Assembly: GCA_964564625.1 (NCBI GenBank) | Contig: CAZMBE010000012.1 | Span: 18,499-82,498 of the forward strand | DNA from: UBA2185 sp964564625 | GTDB taxonomy: Bacteria > Desulfobacterota > Syntrophia > Syntrophales > UBA2185 | Direction: 5' to 3' | Length of the DNA stretch: 64,000 bases | Part shown: piece by piece, positions 33,875-43,395 of the stretch | Position numbering within the stretch: position 1 is the first letter of the stretch | Layout of the letters: each line of letters opens with the position of its first letter | Program-made: the position numbers and the translations under genes | Notes under the pieces: generated by a model | Told to the model about the DNA's origin: nothing | Databases searched by the model: none | What the model saw: only the letters and a program-made list of their open reading frames with translations

Positions 33875-35188
33875 TTATGATTGATCACCTACGACCGTTT
33901 TCAGCAACGTTCCTGTCGCTTTTTTCATCCTCAAAATGGCAACCTGATAATTGTACACAGCCGCCGATAGTTCCCTCTCTGCTGTAACCAGCAATGTATT
34001 CGCATCCATCACGTCGAGGCTTTGAGATAATCCAAATTCAAACTGTTTGGCAACTGCGTTGTAATTATCCCTGGCATAGACAAGCTGATCTTCCAAAAAT
34101 TTAAGTATCCCCTTTTGTGTCACAAGATCCAGATATGCACTCTCTACCTCCACACCTATTGATTTTTTATAGTCTTCGTAAAGAAGTGCCGATTGCCTCT
34201 CCTTTGCCCGGGCTTCTTTTACTTCTGCTACCCTCAAGCCACCCTCGAAAAACGGGAAATTTAACGTGACCAGTCCATACGTCCTTTCCTTTACCAGGTT
34301 CGGCGTTTCCGGAGACTGATCGGCCTTCGCATATACCCCTGACACTGAAAGGGTCGGCCAGTACGCTCCCTTTGTAAACTGAACCAGGTCTTCAGCAATC
34401 TTTTTCTGTATTTCGAGACTCTTCAGGTCTGCTCTTCCGGATAATGCCATTTCAAAGTAAGAAGACTCTGACGGTATTGTAATGTCCTCTATGAGTTCTT
34501 CCTTAAGCTGAAAACCCGTTTTCATTCCCACAATCCTTGCAAGTACCGCTTTTGCAAGCTCCAGGGCATTTTTCATTTTTACATAGTCAGAACGTGCACC
34601 GGAAAGTTCGCCTTCCGCCCGAAGGAGAACTGTTTTGGTCACCTCGCCTACTTTCAGCCGCTTCTGTGCGGCATCCCTGTATTTGGTAAGTCTCTCCAAA
34701 TTTGACCCGGTGATATCAAGGGCTTTTTTCACCCTTAACACATCATAATATGCCAGCGCGATGTTCATAAGGTAGGCCTCACGCACAGCATAAAGGTCGT
34801 AACGGCTCTTTATGATATTTTCTCTCGATATACCCAGCGCGGTTAATTCACGCCCGCTCAAAGAAAGTGACTCATCGGCCCTCAATCCCCAGGCAGTATC
34901 CTTGTCCGGTTGAATGACTGCACCCGTGGCACCGCGTTTATCTTCATTGTATTTTGTGTAATAGCCAAAGGCAGATACTTTGGGAAGCAAAAGGGACATC
35001 GCTTTATCTTTTCCCCTTTCGGCAATATAAAGATCTTCCTCAGATATCTTGATCCTTTCTGCACGCTCCAAGCCAATACGATACAGGTCCCCGAGAGAAT
35101 ACTCTTCAGCATAAAGGCAAACCGGCATAATCACCACGTTCACAAGCAAAGAAATCCAGACAATTGACGATAGATTCCGGCAATTCAT
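33875..35188 (-). CDS. TolC-family outer membrane efflux protein
   Basis: Outer-membrane channel of the efflux pump. Signal peptide about 1-28 (WISLLVNVVIMPVCLYAEE), then the two long helical repeats of the OEP family, with the closing segment SLDVMDANTLLVTAERELSAA near 395-415. At 437 residues it is normal for the family. I place the start at ATG 35188, which overlaps the TetR stop (ATGA) and yields a proper signal peptide; the frame is open 16 codons further upstream but that would put charged residues before the signal. Confidence 0.9.
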   Translation of the reverse strand: MNCRNLSSIVWISLLVNVVIMPVCLYAEEYSLGDLYRIGLERAERIKISEEDLYIAERGKDKAMSLLLPKVSAFGYYTKYNEDKRGATGAVIQPDKDTAWGLRADESLSLSGRELTALGISRENIIKSRYDLYAVREAYLMNIALAYYDVLRVKKALDITGSNLERLTKYRDAAQKRLKVGEVTKTVLLRAEGELSGARSDYVKMKNALELAKAVLARIVGMKTGFQLKEELIEDITIPSESSYFEMALSGRADLKSLEIQKKIAEDLVQFTKGAYWPTLSVSGVYAKADQSPETPNLVKERTYGLVTLNFPFFEGGLRVAEVKEARAKERQSALLYEDYKKSIGVEVESAYLDLVTQKGILKFLEDQLVYARDNYNAVAKQFEFGLSQSLDVMDANTLLVTAERELSAAVYNYQVAILRMKKATGTLLKTVVGDQS

Positions 35189-35808
35189 TCTCTCACCCCC
35201 GCCCTGACTCCATTCAAAAAAATATCCAGGACACAATGGACTTTATCACGTAGGGGGGTGCCCTGAGCTGTGAGCATCCATCCATAAATGAACGACCGGA
35301 TGATGCCGAGGAGAGCATAGGCCATCACTCGTGGTTCCATTATTTTGAAAGCCTTCGTCTGTGTCCCCCAGCGCATCATATATTCTACATACCCAATGTG
35401 GTTGAGATGATCCGCGATAATCTTATCTCTCAAAGCCTTTTCACCTTTGGAAAGGGTTGCTCCTTCGCCCCTGATTAGCAAGTTGCAGAAATCGGCATTA
35501 TTTTCCACAAAGCGAAAATGTGAACGCACCAGTTCTTCAAGCTTATCAAATATCGCACTCTCCCTGTTCACGGACTGCCTGATTTCAGCATACATCTTGT
35601 CCAGTTTTTCGCTCACCATTGTTGTGTATAAATTTTCTTTTCCCTCAAAAAATTGATACAGTGTGCCAATGGCAAAACCGGAGGCATTCGCAATCTCCGC
35701 CATGGTAGAATTATGAAATCCTTTTGAGGCAAATATCTTTTCCGCTGCAGCAAGGATTTCACCACGGCGCACCTGAAATTCCATCTCTTTTCTTTTTGTT
35801 TTTTCCAT
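35185..35808 (-). CDS. TetR-family transcriptional repressor of the efflux operon
   Basis: A 207-residue repressor with an N-terminal HTH: RRGEILAAAEKIFASKGF, then STMAEIANASGFAIGTLYQF and FEGKENLY. The C-terminal ligand domain ends with FLNGVRAG. The ATG at 35808 follows AGAGG; an in-frame TTG six codons upstream is less likely. It is the first gene of the operon, so it probably represses its own transcription together with the pump and is released by a pump substrate. Confidence 0.9.
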   Translation of the reverse strand: MEKTKRKEMEFQVRRGEILAAAEKIFASKGFHNSTMAEIANASGFAIGTLYQFFEGKENLYTTMVSEKLDKMYAEIRQSVNRESAIFDKLEELVRSHFRFVENNADFCNLLIRGEGATLSKGEKALRDKIIADHLNHIGYVEYMMRWGTQTKAFKIMEPRVMAYALLGIIRSFIYGWMLTAQGTPLRDKVHCVLDIFLNGVRAGVRE

Positions 35809-35840
35809 TCTTGAACCTCTGTTCAATTAGTAGAATTAAT

Positions 35841-35855
35841 ATTCAAATATTGAAT
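35841..35855. promoter_or_regulatory. candidate TetR operator palindrome
   Basis: ATTCAA-ATA-TTGAAT, a perfect 6+3+6 palindrome, 33 bp upstream of the TetR start, in an AT-rich region that should contain the operon promoter. A further TTCAAT half-site is at 35822-35827. Confidence 0.4.
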
Positions 35856-36094
35856 TACCGTTCGCAATAGTATGTGTAAACAGATTGATGTCAAGAAATA
35901 TTTTATGCTTACAGTATTGAAATTTGCAAAGGTTTGATATTTTTGCTAAGAGAACCCATGAAAAATGTCGACCTTCGCTGTTGGGTGGGCGGTGAACCTT
36001 TTCCCTTATAGCATTAGTCATGCGGTATCAGACATTTTTTACAGCTACTACACGCATAACAGAATTTTTATACATCATTACCTGGTGAAACTAC

Positions 36095-37048
36095 ATGAAG
36101 AGAGTTTTCCTGCTGTGTGTCGCGCTTACCGTATTCACAACATTGTTCCTGCAAGCATGCCAAAAAAACGAGAAAGCGGTGGGAGAGCGGAACAGGCTGC
36201 AGGTTGTGACCACCCTTTTCCCGCTCTACGACTTTGCGATAAATGTCGGTCAACAAAGGGCAGAGGTGAGTTTGCTGTTGCCGCCCGGCGTAGAACCTCA
36301 TGCGTTCGAACCAAGTCCTGCCGACATGAAACGTGTTCATGGATCTGACCTCCTTATCTTCACCGGCAAGTACATGGAACCATGGGTTGACACGCTGTTA
36401 AAAGGCATTGACACAAAAAGCCTGAGTGTTGTGGATACTAGCCATAATATCAACCTTATACAAGGTCACCATGTCCATGACAAGTCTGAACACACCCATA
36501 CAGACACTTTGGTAAGTCCGGATCCGCATGTATGGCTTGATTTCTCCAATGCTATGAAAATAGTAGACAGTATTGCTGCCGCGTATATGGCCAGAGACCC
36601 TCAAAATACAGATTTCTACAGAAAGAACGCTGAAGAATATAAAAAAAAGCTTGAGGAGCTTGACGGAAAGTATAAAGATACATTGTCACAATGCAGGAAC
36701 AGGGTCATTATCCACGCGGGGCATTTTGCCTTTGGTTACCTCGCGAAAAGATACAATTTGAAGTATGTATCTGCGTTCAGGGGCTTCGCGTCGGATGCGG
36801 AGCCTACACCGAAAAGAATGTTTGAGCTTGTTGAGATTGTGAAGAAACACAATGTTCGCTCAATCTATTATGAGGAGCTCATTACACCCAAGGTCGCTGA
36901 GGCGATCTCGAATGAGACGGGATGCACCCTGTTGATGCTTCATGGCGCTCACAATATAACCAGAGAAGAAAAAGCAGGGGGCGTTACTTTTCTTCAATTA
37001 ATGGAAAATAATTTAAAAAATCTGAAAATGGGATTGCAATGCCGGTAG
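36095..37048 (+). CDS. metal ABC transporter substrate-binding lipoprotein (ZnuA-like, cluster A-I)
   Basis: Captures Zn2+ or Mn2+ in the periplasm. Signal peptide with lipobox LQAC (Cys about 22), then VVTTLFPLYDFA. Metal ligands can be seen as GVEPHAFEPSP (His near 68), a His-rich loop HHVHDKSEHTHTD (near 127-139) followed by PDPHVWLD, and VIIHAGHFAFGYLA near 208. The His-rich loop argues for zinc over manganese. At 317 residues it is typical. It overlaps the ATPase gene by 10 bp. No obvious Zur box lies upstream. Confidence 0.9.
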   Translation: MKRVFLLCVALTVFTTLFLQACQKNEKAVGERNRLQVVTTLFPLYDFAINVGQQRAEVSLLLPPGVEPHAFEPSPADMKRVHGSDLLIFTGKYMEPWVDTLLKGIDTKSLSVVDTSHNINLIQGHHVHDKSEHTHTDTLVSPDPHVWLDFSNAMKIVDSIAAAYMARDPQNTDFYRKNAEEYKKKLEELDGKYKDTLSQCRNRVIIHAGHFAFGYLAKRYNLKYVSAFRGFASDAEPTPKRMFELVEIVKKHNVRSIYYEELITPKVAEAISNETGCTLLMLHGAHNITREEKAGGVTFLQLMENNLKNLKMGLQCR

Positions 37049-37833
37049 ATGTCCTTGCAGTGGAAAATCTTTCTTTTCGATACAACTCCACTGATGTTCT
37101 GAGCAATATCTCCTTCTCCGTTCAAACCGGTGATTATATCGGCCTTGTGGGGCCCAATGGATCAGGAAAAACAACCTTAATAAAGATCATCCTTGGTTTG
37201 CTGACACCATTCAGCGGGGACGTGAAACTTTTCGGTGATCACATCAACACCTTCTCGGGATGGGATCGTATTGGGTACCTGCCGCAGAAGATTTCTTCTT
37301 TAAATCCCCGTTTTCCGGCGACAGTAAGGGAAATTGTCGCGATGGGGCTCCTTTCTAAAAAAGGCTTTCCGAAATATTTCAACAGCGCTGACAATACTGC
37401 CGTCGATACCGCACTATCACTGCTCGATATCAGGGACCTCAAAAACAATCCCATAGGAGAACTCTCAGGCGGGCAGCAGCAAAGAGTTCTCGTGGCCAGG
37501 GCTATTGTGAATAACCCGGAATTTCTGATTCTCGATGAGCCGACAGCCGCCCTGGACCCGGAGATGAGGGACCGATTCTTCTCGCTCCTTGAGGAACTTA
37601 ACAGAACAAATAACATCACCATTGTAATCATTACCCATGATGTAGGTAATATCGGGAGATACACATCGAAGATGCTTTATATAGATAAAAAGGTGGTTTT
37701 TTACGGAAGTTTCGATGAATTCTGCAGCTCTGGCGAGATCACTCAAATTTTTGGGGCATTCGCGCAGCACATCATCTGCCACAGACATGATCCGAATCTG
37801 GATTTTTCCTCTCGTAAACATGGAACTGACTGA
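37039..37833 (+). CDS. metal ABC transporter ATP-binding protein (ZnuC-like)
   Basis: A 264-residue ABC ATPase. Walker A GPNGSGKTT near 38-46, Q-loop YLPQK near 83, signature LSGGQQQRV near 141-149, Walker B FLILDEPTAALDP near 161-173 and H-loop THDV. Cytoplasmic energy unit of the metal importer. It overlaps the genes on both sides (10 and 14 bp), so the three proteins are made in step. Confidence 0.93.
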   Translation: MPVDVLAVENLSFRYNSTDVLSNISFSVQTGDYIGLVGPNGSGKTTLIKIILGLLTPFSGDVKLFGDHINTFSGWDRIGYLPQKISSLNPRFPATVREIVAMGLLSKKGFPKYFNSADNTAVDTALSLLDIRDLKNNPIGELSGGQQQRVLVARAIVNNPEFLILDEPTAALDPEMRDRFFSLLEELNRTNNITIVIITHDVGNIGRYTSKMLYIDKKVVFYGSFDEFCSSGEITQIFGAFAQHIICHRHDPNLDFSSRKHGTD

Positions 37834-38632
37834 TTTTCTCCAATACGGATTTATTCAAAGGGCGCTCATTGCCGGTTCTTTCATCGGAATTCTCTGCTCT
37901 ACTTTAGGAGTCTTTCTTGTGTTGAGGAGATTTTCCCTGATAGGGGATGGCCTTGCCCATGCAACGTTTGGAAGTGTCGCGCTGGCCATGCTGTTGAAGA
38001 TTTCGCCCTTATATATATCCATCCCCCTTGTCATGATATGCTCCCTCGGTATTCTTAAACTGACCGAAAAGGCAAGACTATATGGAGATGCCGCCATTGG
38101 TGTAGTTTCATCCTTAGGCATTGCCGGGGGTGTCATGCTGGCGAGTATTGCCGGCGGCTTTAATGTTGATCTTTTCAGCTATTTATTCGGCAGCATACTC
38201 TCAATCAGCAAAGCCGAGGTTATCATCTCGATCGTGCTTTCAGTAGTGGTCATCATGATTATCTTTTTTTATTACCATGAGCTTCTCTCCATCACTTTTG
38301 ACGAAGACTCCGCAAAAGCCTCGGGCATAAATACAAAACTGATCAATACGATTTTTGTTCTGCTTACGGCAGTAACAGTGGTCCTGTCCATGAAAGTGGT
38401 GGGTATCATGCTCATCTCCGCATTGCTCATTTTCCCCGCGGTGACTGCCCTCCAGATCGCAAAAAGCTTCAGGGCGCTGATGATAGCCGCCTCAGTCTCG
38501 GCCGTTATTTCTGTAGTTGCAGGGGTTATTGTTTCGCTCTACTTCGATCTTCCAACAGGGGCAACCATTGTCATTATAAATTTCATTTTTTTCATCTTAG
38601 GTCTCGCGCACAAAAGAATCATCAAAGTGTGA
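37820..38632 (+). CDS. metal ABC transporter permease (ZnuB-like)
   Basis: A 270-residue inner-membrane permease of the ABC-3 family with about eight to nine helices and the segment LRRFSLIGDGLAHATFG near 36-52, including the conserved Asp and His of the translocation path. I use the ATG at 37820, inside the end of the ATPase gene; the frame is open further upstream but that part only shadows the ATPase gene. Last gene of the operon. Confidence 0.92.
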   Translation: MELTDFLQYGFIQRALIAGSFIGILCSTLGVFLVLRRFSLIGDGLAHATFGSVALAMLLKISPLYISIPLVMICSLGILKLTEKARLYGDAAIGVVSSLGIAGGVMLASIAGGFNVDLFSYLFGSILSISKAEVIISIVLSVVVIMIIFFYYHELLSITFDEDSAKASGINTKLINTIFVLLTAVTVVLSMKVVGIMLISALLIFPAVTALQIAKSFRALMIAASVSAVISVVAGVIVSLYFDLPTGATIVIINFIFFILGLAHKRIIKV

Positions 38633-38820
38633 CATAAGAAAGCATCTTTGCCGGCAACGGTATTGATGACATTTGTGATCTTACATAAAGCCTGGCTGTA
38701 CTTTATAAGGCGCCGGGCATGACGTAATACTTTGATTAATGCATAGGCAGGGACACATGATCAATTCGACCTTTCCCTTGTTCGGTTTCTGTTCCCGAAA
38801 GAAGGCAAAGCCTCATTCCT

Positions 38821-40797
38821 TTAATCCAACACTTTTCTTATTTTATCAGACAAGTCATTAATCTGAAAGGGTTTCTGTATAAATACTCTACAACCACGGT
38901 CCATTATTTCTTTCGCCTTACCGTTTATACTGTACCCGCTCGAGAGGATCACTTTTACATCATGGTTCATTGACTTGAGAAAATCGAATGTCTCACCGCC
39001 ACCCATACCGGGCATTATCATATCCAGAATAACAAGATCAATTTCATTCATCTTCTCTTTATATAATTCAATAGCCCCTCGCCCGCCATTCGCCATGTAT
39101 ACTTTATAGCCTAACATTTCTAAAAGCTCACGACTGACATCGAGAATAATATCCTCATCGTCCACTAGAAGGATAGTCCCCTCTCCCTTCATAATATCTA
39201 TGGGGACAGTCTCTTCCTTTATAACTTCCTTTTTTGATGCCGGCAGATAGACGGTGAATGTGGTGCCGTTTCCTTTTTCGCTATATACATTGATCATCCC
39301 TTTGTGCCCCTTGATAATACCATACGTGGATGCGAGCCCCAGACCTGTTCCTCTCCCCATCTCCTTCGTAGTAAAGAATGGATCAAAGACACGCTCTCTG
39401 GTCTTCTCATCCATTCCCACACCTGTATCGGTTACAGAAACTTTCACATATCTTCCGACTTTCACAGAATAGGGTTTCACATATCCCTTATCAATAACAA
39501 TGTTTGCCGTCTCCAGATACAAACTGCCTCCATTTGGCATGGCCTGCCATGCGTTTACATACAGATTGAGAAGCACCTGCTCAATCTGCCCACGATCTAC
39601 TTCCACTGCCCAGAGATTCTCATCCAACCTTCTGTGAATAGATATTTCTTTCTTCGTTCTTCCAAACATTATAGACGTTTTATCTATGATTTCGTTCATG
39701 TCGACAACTTTTACTTCATAACGCCCGCCACGGGCAAAACCCAGAAGCTGCTTGGTTAATTCTGCACCGCTTCTCACCTGCTCCTCTATTCTTCTCAATT
39801 TGTCATAGTAGGGATGGTTTGTATTCATGTCAAAAAGGATCAGCGACGTATACCCCTGGATACCCATCAGGAGATTGTTGAAGTCGTGGGCAATGCCGCC
39901 AGCCAGGGTACCTATGGCCTCTATTTTATGCGCTTGTCTCAATTCTATTTCCAGACGCCTTCGATCGCTGATGTCATTAATGATGAGGACTGATTTGTTC
40001 TCTGCATCATGAATCGGCAACACATTGAGAGAAACTTCTTTTCCGTTTGCAAGGCGAAATGAATCACCGTTTGTGTTTTGCGTAACATCGGTAATGTTGT
40101 TCACAAGGTTGTCCACTCTTCCCCGGTCAATCTCATGAAACAGATCAAGTATATGTGACGCCAAGAGATCTTCCTCCGCGATACCGGCAATAGAAATAGC
40201 CGTCGGGTTTGCATACACAATCCTTGCCTCAGAGGTGATTTCAAAGATACCTTCCGATATGCTGGAGAGAACAACCTCCAAATGCTTTTTTACAAACAGC
40301 AATTCTTTGACGATGTCACGAGAATTTGTCTCTTCAAGACCTACTACTTCATCTTTAAAATCATTTGCTGCTGATGATTCCAATTTATCCAGCGTTTCTA
40401 TCACTCGTTGGGACATTTTGTTAAACGGGCCTTTTGCAATACAGGCATTGGCGCCAAGGGCCACTAGGTTTGTTTTATATTCGGCAGCCACAGCTGACAG
40501 GATCACTACTCGAGTATTTTTCATGCGCGGCATTCTTCGTATCATCTGGCACAGCTTCTCACCATTAATATTCGGCATAATCAAATCCATGAAGATGATA
40601 TCCGGTGTGGTTGTTTCTAATATCTTTAAAACAGTCACACCGTCTTCTGCTGTTGTTACCTGGTAACCATGTTTCACAAGCAGATTATTCATAAAGTTCA
40701 ACACGACGGGATTATTGTCTACGACCAACACCTTTTTCTCTCCACCTGATCCCTTTTCTGCAGTCACAAGTACTTTTTTCTCTGTAAGGCTAATCAT
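38821..40797 (-). CDS. hybrid histidine kinase, REC-PAS-HisKA-HATPase-REC
   Basis: A 658-residue cytoplasmic sensor with no membrane segment. First receiver about 22-138 (Asp 71 in FMDLIMP), PAS about 165-280, HisKA with GGIAHDFNNLL (His 304), HATPase with DTGVGMD and GTGLGLAST, and a second receiver about 540-657 (LVILDMIMPGMGG). A receiver at the front means it takes phosphate from another kinase and passes the signal on. In the HDFNN subclass the second receiver is often autoregulatory. It lies about 90 bp after the Hpt gene, in the same run. Confidence 0.9.
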   Translation of the reverse strand: MISLTEKKVLVTAEKGSGGEKKVLVVDNNPVVLNFMNNLLVKHGYQVTTAEDGVTVLKILETTTPDIIFMDLIMPNINGEKLCQMIRRMPRMKNTRVVILSAVAAEYKTNLVALGANACIAKGPFNKMSQRVIETLDKLESSAANDFKDEVVGLEETNSRDIVKELLFVKKHLEVVLSSISEGIFEITSEARIVYANPTAISIAGIAEEDLLASHILDLFHEIDRGRVDNLVNNITDVTQNTNGDSFRLANGKEVSLNVLPIHDAENKSVLIINDISDRRRLEIELRQAHKIEAIGTLAGGIAHDFNNLLMGIQGYTSLILFDMNTNHPYYDKLRRIEEQVRSGAELTKQLLGFARGGRYEVKVVDMNEIIDKTSIMFGRTKKEISIHRRLDENLWAVEVDRGQIEQVLLNLYVNAWQAMPNGGSLYLETANIVIDKGYVKPYSVKVGRYVKVSVTDTGVGMDEKTRERVFDPFFTTKEMGRGTGLGLASTYGIIKGHKGMINVYSEKGNGTTFTVYLPASKKEVIKEETVPIDIMKGEGTILLVDDEDIILDVSRELLEMLGYKVYMANGGRGAIELYKEKMNEIDLVILDMIMPGMGGGETFDFLKSMNHDVKVILSSGYSINGKAKEIMDRGCRVFIQKPFQINDLSDKIRKVLD

Positions 40798-40885
40798 CGA
40801 TATAATCCACCCTTCAATATTTTCTCAGATGATCCTTTCTTTATGAACTTTTGGCAGACCACAATTAATTTGGATACTCCTTCTC

Positions 40886-41224
40886 CTAATGGATAATTCT
40901 CATAAGATGTGTGAGCTCTTTCATCAGGCATTCAGCGGCTTCTTCCGCGCCTTCCAGAATGTTTCGGTGTGCTCGCAGCTCCAGTTCTTTCGCTACTACC
41001 GACATTTCCGGAATACAAAGGTTCTCGGCGGCACCTCGTATAGTATGAATTGTTTCATACACACTCTTTGCATCCCCATTATGTATCGCCGTCTGCAATT
41101 CCTTAACATACGCCATGCTGGTTGTAATGAAGAGTTCCAGCAACGGTAAATAGTCATCCTCTTCCAGGCCAACATTTTCTGCCATTTGTTTCAGAGTGAT
41201 GCCTGCTTCTCTCGTAGTGCCCAT
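40886..41224 (-). CDS. Hpt-domain phosphotransfer protein
   Basis: A 112-residue helical protein with the phosphotransfer box ETIHTIRGAAENL; the phosphorylated His is at about 60. Most Hpt boxes read HxLKG, here HTIRG, so Arg replaces Lys. It is expected to relay phosphate from the hybrid kinase whose gene it overlaps by 34 bp to a receiver, possibly that of the downstream hybrid kinase. AGGGGG lies 10 bases before the ATG at 41224; a second ATG at 41185 would avoid the overlap. Confidence 0.85.
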   Translation of the reverse strand: MGTTREAGITLKQMAENVGLEEDDYLPLLELFITTSMAYVKELQTAIHNGDAKSVYETIHTIRGAAENLCIPEMSVVAKELELRAHRNILEGAEEAAECLMKELTHLMRIIH

Positions 41225-43395
41225 TTTTCCAGTACCCCCTTTAAAAACGCCATTCTCACCGGTTTTGCCAGATAATCATCCATTCCTGCTTTCAAACACT
41301 TCACGCGATCTTCTTCCATCGCACTTGCAGTTAAGGCAATAATAGGGATGTCTCCGTAGCCCCTGTCTCTTATTTCCCTCGTTGCCTCCATGCCATCCAT
41401 CTCGGGCATATGCACATCCATGAAAATCAGATCAAAGGAGTCATTTGTCAGGTGCAGCTTTTCAATTGCCTCACGGCCGTTATTTGCCAGCTCTACCTTA
41501 TGCCCGGCTTTGTGCAACATTATTTTCACCAAATTCTGATTCACTATATTGTCTTCAGCCAATAGTATTTTCAGTGAGCAATTTGACGTTTGAGACACAT
41601 GATTTTTATTGACCGGTGTCTGACTACGTTTGTAATGAAACCTGCCTGTGCTATGCAGTATCTCTTCCATGGCCTGAAGCAACTTTTGTTTTCTGACTGG
41701 CGCCTTAATGAAGATACTATGTCTGGACGCTTCGTGCTTCAGGATAACTCTATCCTTGAGCAGGCCAAATACTAGGACATGCACTACGCCAGTTTTTGCT
41801 GACCGGATACTTTCAATAACCTTATTAATGTCCATATGCGGCAATGTAACTTTCAGCATGCAAAAATCAAAAGGATCCCCGTCACCGTCCGCATGGATCA
41901 ACGCCGGTAAAATATCAGCCCCTTTTTCCGCTGTCACAGCTCGCATACCAGAAGATTCAGCCATGCGCGACAATATATGCAGGCTTTTCCTGTTATCATC
42001 AACTATAAGCAGCTTCTTTTTATCAAGAGATGAATATTCTTGGTGTCCTTCACATGCAGCCTCATCCAGCACGGCCGTAAAGTGAAACGCGGAGCCCTTA
42101 TCTACCTTGCTTTCAGCCCACACATCACCGTTCATTAACTTTGATAACTGCTTGCATATGGTGAGCCCGAGTCCGGAACCACCATACTTCCTGGTAGAAG
42201 AACAATCGACCTGCTGAAAGGAATCAAATATCGCCGCTAATTTATCTTGCGGTATACCAATACCGGTATCTCTTACTGTTATGTCGATCTTTACTTGATG
42301 GTTCTTCTTCTCTCCCCCATTCATACAGAGCTCTATTTCACCTGCTTTTGTAAACTTCACGGCATTTTCCATCAGGTTTATAAGAACCTGCCTAAATCTG
42401 TAAGGATCTCCCCTCACACGGGAAGGAAGACCGTCGCCAATATTGCACAATAGATCGATAGACTTGTTCCCAAGCTTAGGCTGAATAAGATCGCATACAT
42501 CATATGCAACTTCTTCGGGATTAAAATCGATATATTCAAGCTTCAACTGTCCGGCTTCAACCTTTGAGAAATCCAGAATATCATTGATTATGGATAACAG
42601 CGCATCACCACTTTTTTTAATTGTATCAATGTAACTGAACTGTTCTTCATTCAGGTCGGTATCTATCATCAGATCGGCAAACCCGATGATTCCATTCATT
42701 GGCGTCCTGATCTCATGGCTCATATTTGCCAGAAATTGAGTTTTTGCGATATTCAATACATTTGCGGCTTCCAGGGCCTTTTGCAGAGCTGCCGTACGCT
42801 TCTTGACAACGTCCTCAAGATATATATTCGTGTCATGTATTTTCTTATACAAAATGGCGTTTTCAAGCGCCCGGGCAGTGTTAAAGAGTATTATGGTAAG
42901 CAGGTTTGACAACATATTGTTGACGGAAAGTTCATCATTCTCAAGAATTCCCACAACCATCCCTATCACTTGTGTCCTTGTCACCAGGGGATGAAAGACC
43001 ACTGTATGATCAAAATATTTCGCCGGCACCGTAACCGCCCGGCTTTGATGCAATGCCCACGCGAATACTCCCTCGTCAATCTGGAAATCAACCTCTTTTT
43101 CGATCAGTAGTGAATCTTTTTCAGGATCACAGTCGATGAGAACAAAATCCGAGTTTGCCTCTTCAATCATGTATAGCGCGAGCACCTCACATGGCACCAG
43201 GCGCTCCAGGTGAGTTTTGGCCATGCGAAAAATCGCCGTGGGCTCTTGGTCAGGAGGATTAATACTGCTTTTAAAATCACCAAGAGACACAACCATGTCC
43301 AGGGCATCCAGGGTCCACCTGTTTACTTCTTCCAAATGTTTTATCTGTTCCTCAAGTTCAGACAGATACTTTTTTCTTTTTACATTCTTTGTCAT
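41191..43395 (-). CDS. hybrid histidine kinase, GAF-HisKA-HATPase-REC-REC (BarA-like)
   Basis: A 734-residue soluble hybrid kinase. A GAF-like sensor covers about 45-205, followed by a coiled coil and HisKA with NMSHEIRTPMNGIIGF (the classic HxxxT form), HATPase with DTGIGIP and GGSGLGLTICK, then two receivers. The first (about 490-600) has lost the phosphorylation site: the position of Asp reads CMLKVTLPHM. The second (about 615-730) is intact (FMDVHMPEMDGM). The degenerate-plus-intact receiver pair and the next-door Hpt gene indicate a multi-step relay. The start at 43395 lacks a Shine-Dalgarno and overlaps the HDOD gene by 38 bp. Confidence 0.88.
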   Translation of the reverse strand: MTKNVKRKKYLSELEEQIKHLEEVNRWTLDALDMVVSLGDFKSSINPPDQEPTAIFRMAKTHLERLVPCEVLALYMIEEANSDFVLIDCDPEKDSLLIEKEVDFQIDEGVFAWALHQSRAVTVPAKYFDHTVVFHPLVTRTQVIGMVVGILENDELSVNNMLSNLLTIILFNTARALENAILYKKIHDTNIYLEDVVKKRTAALQKALEAANVLNIAKTQFLANMSHEIRTPMNGIIGFADLMIDTDLNEEQFSYIDTIKKSGDALLSIINDILDFSKVEAGQLKLEYIDFNPEEVAYDVCDLIQPKLGNKSIDLLCNIGDGLPSRVRGDPYRFRQVLINLMENAVKFTKAGEIELCMNGGEKKNHQVKIDITVRDTGIGIPQDKLAAIFDSFQQVDCSSTRKYGGSGLGLTICKQLSKLMNGDVWAESKVDKGSAFHFTAVLDEAACEGHQEYSSLDKKKLLIVDDNRKSLHILSRMAESSGMRAVTAEKGADILPALIHADGDGDPFDFCMLKVTLPHMDINKVIESIRSAKTGVVHVLVFGLLKDRVILKHEASRHSIFIKAPVRKQKLLQAMEEILHSTGRFHYKRSQTPVNKNHVSQTSNCSLKILLAEDNIVNQNLVKIMLHKAGHKVELANNGREAIEKLHLTNDSFDLIFMDVHMPEMDGMEATREIRDRGYGDIPIIALTASAMEEDRVKCLKAGMDDYLAKPVRMAFLKGVLEKWALREKQASL

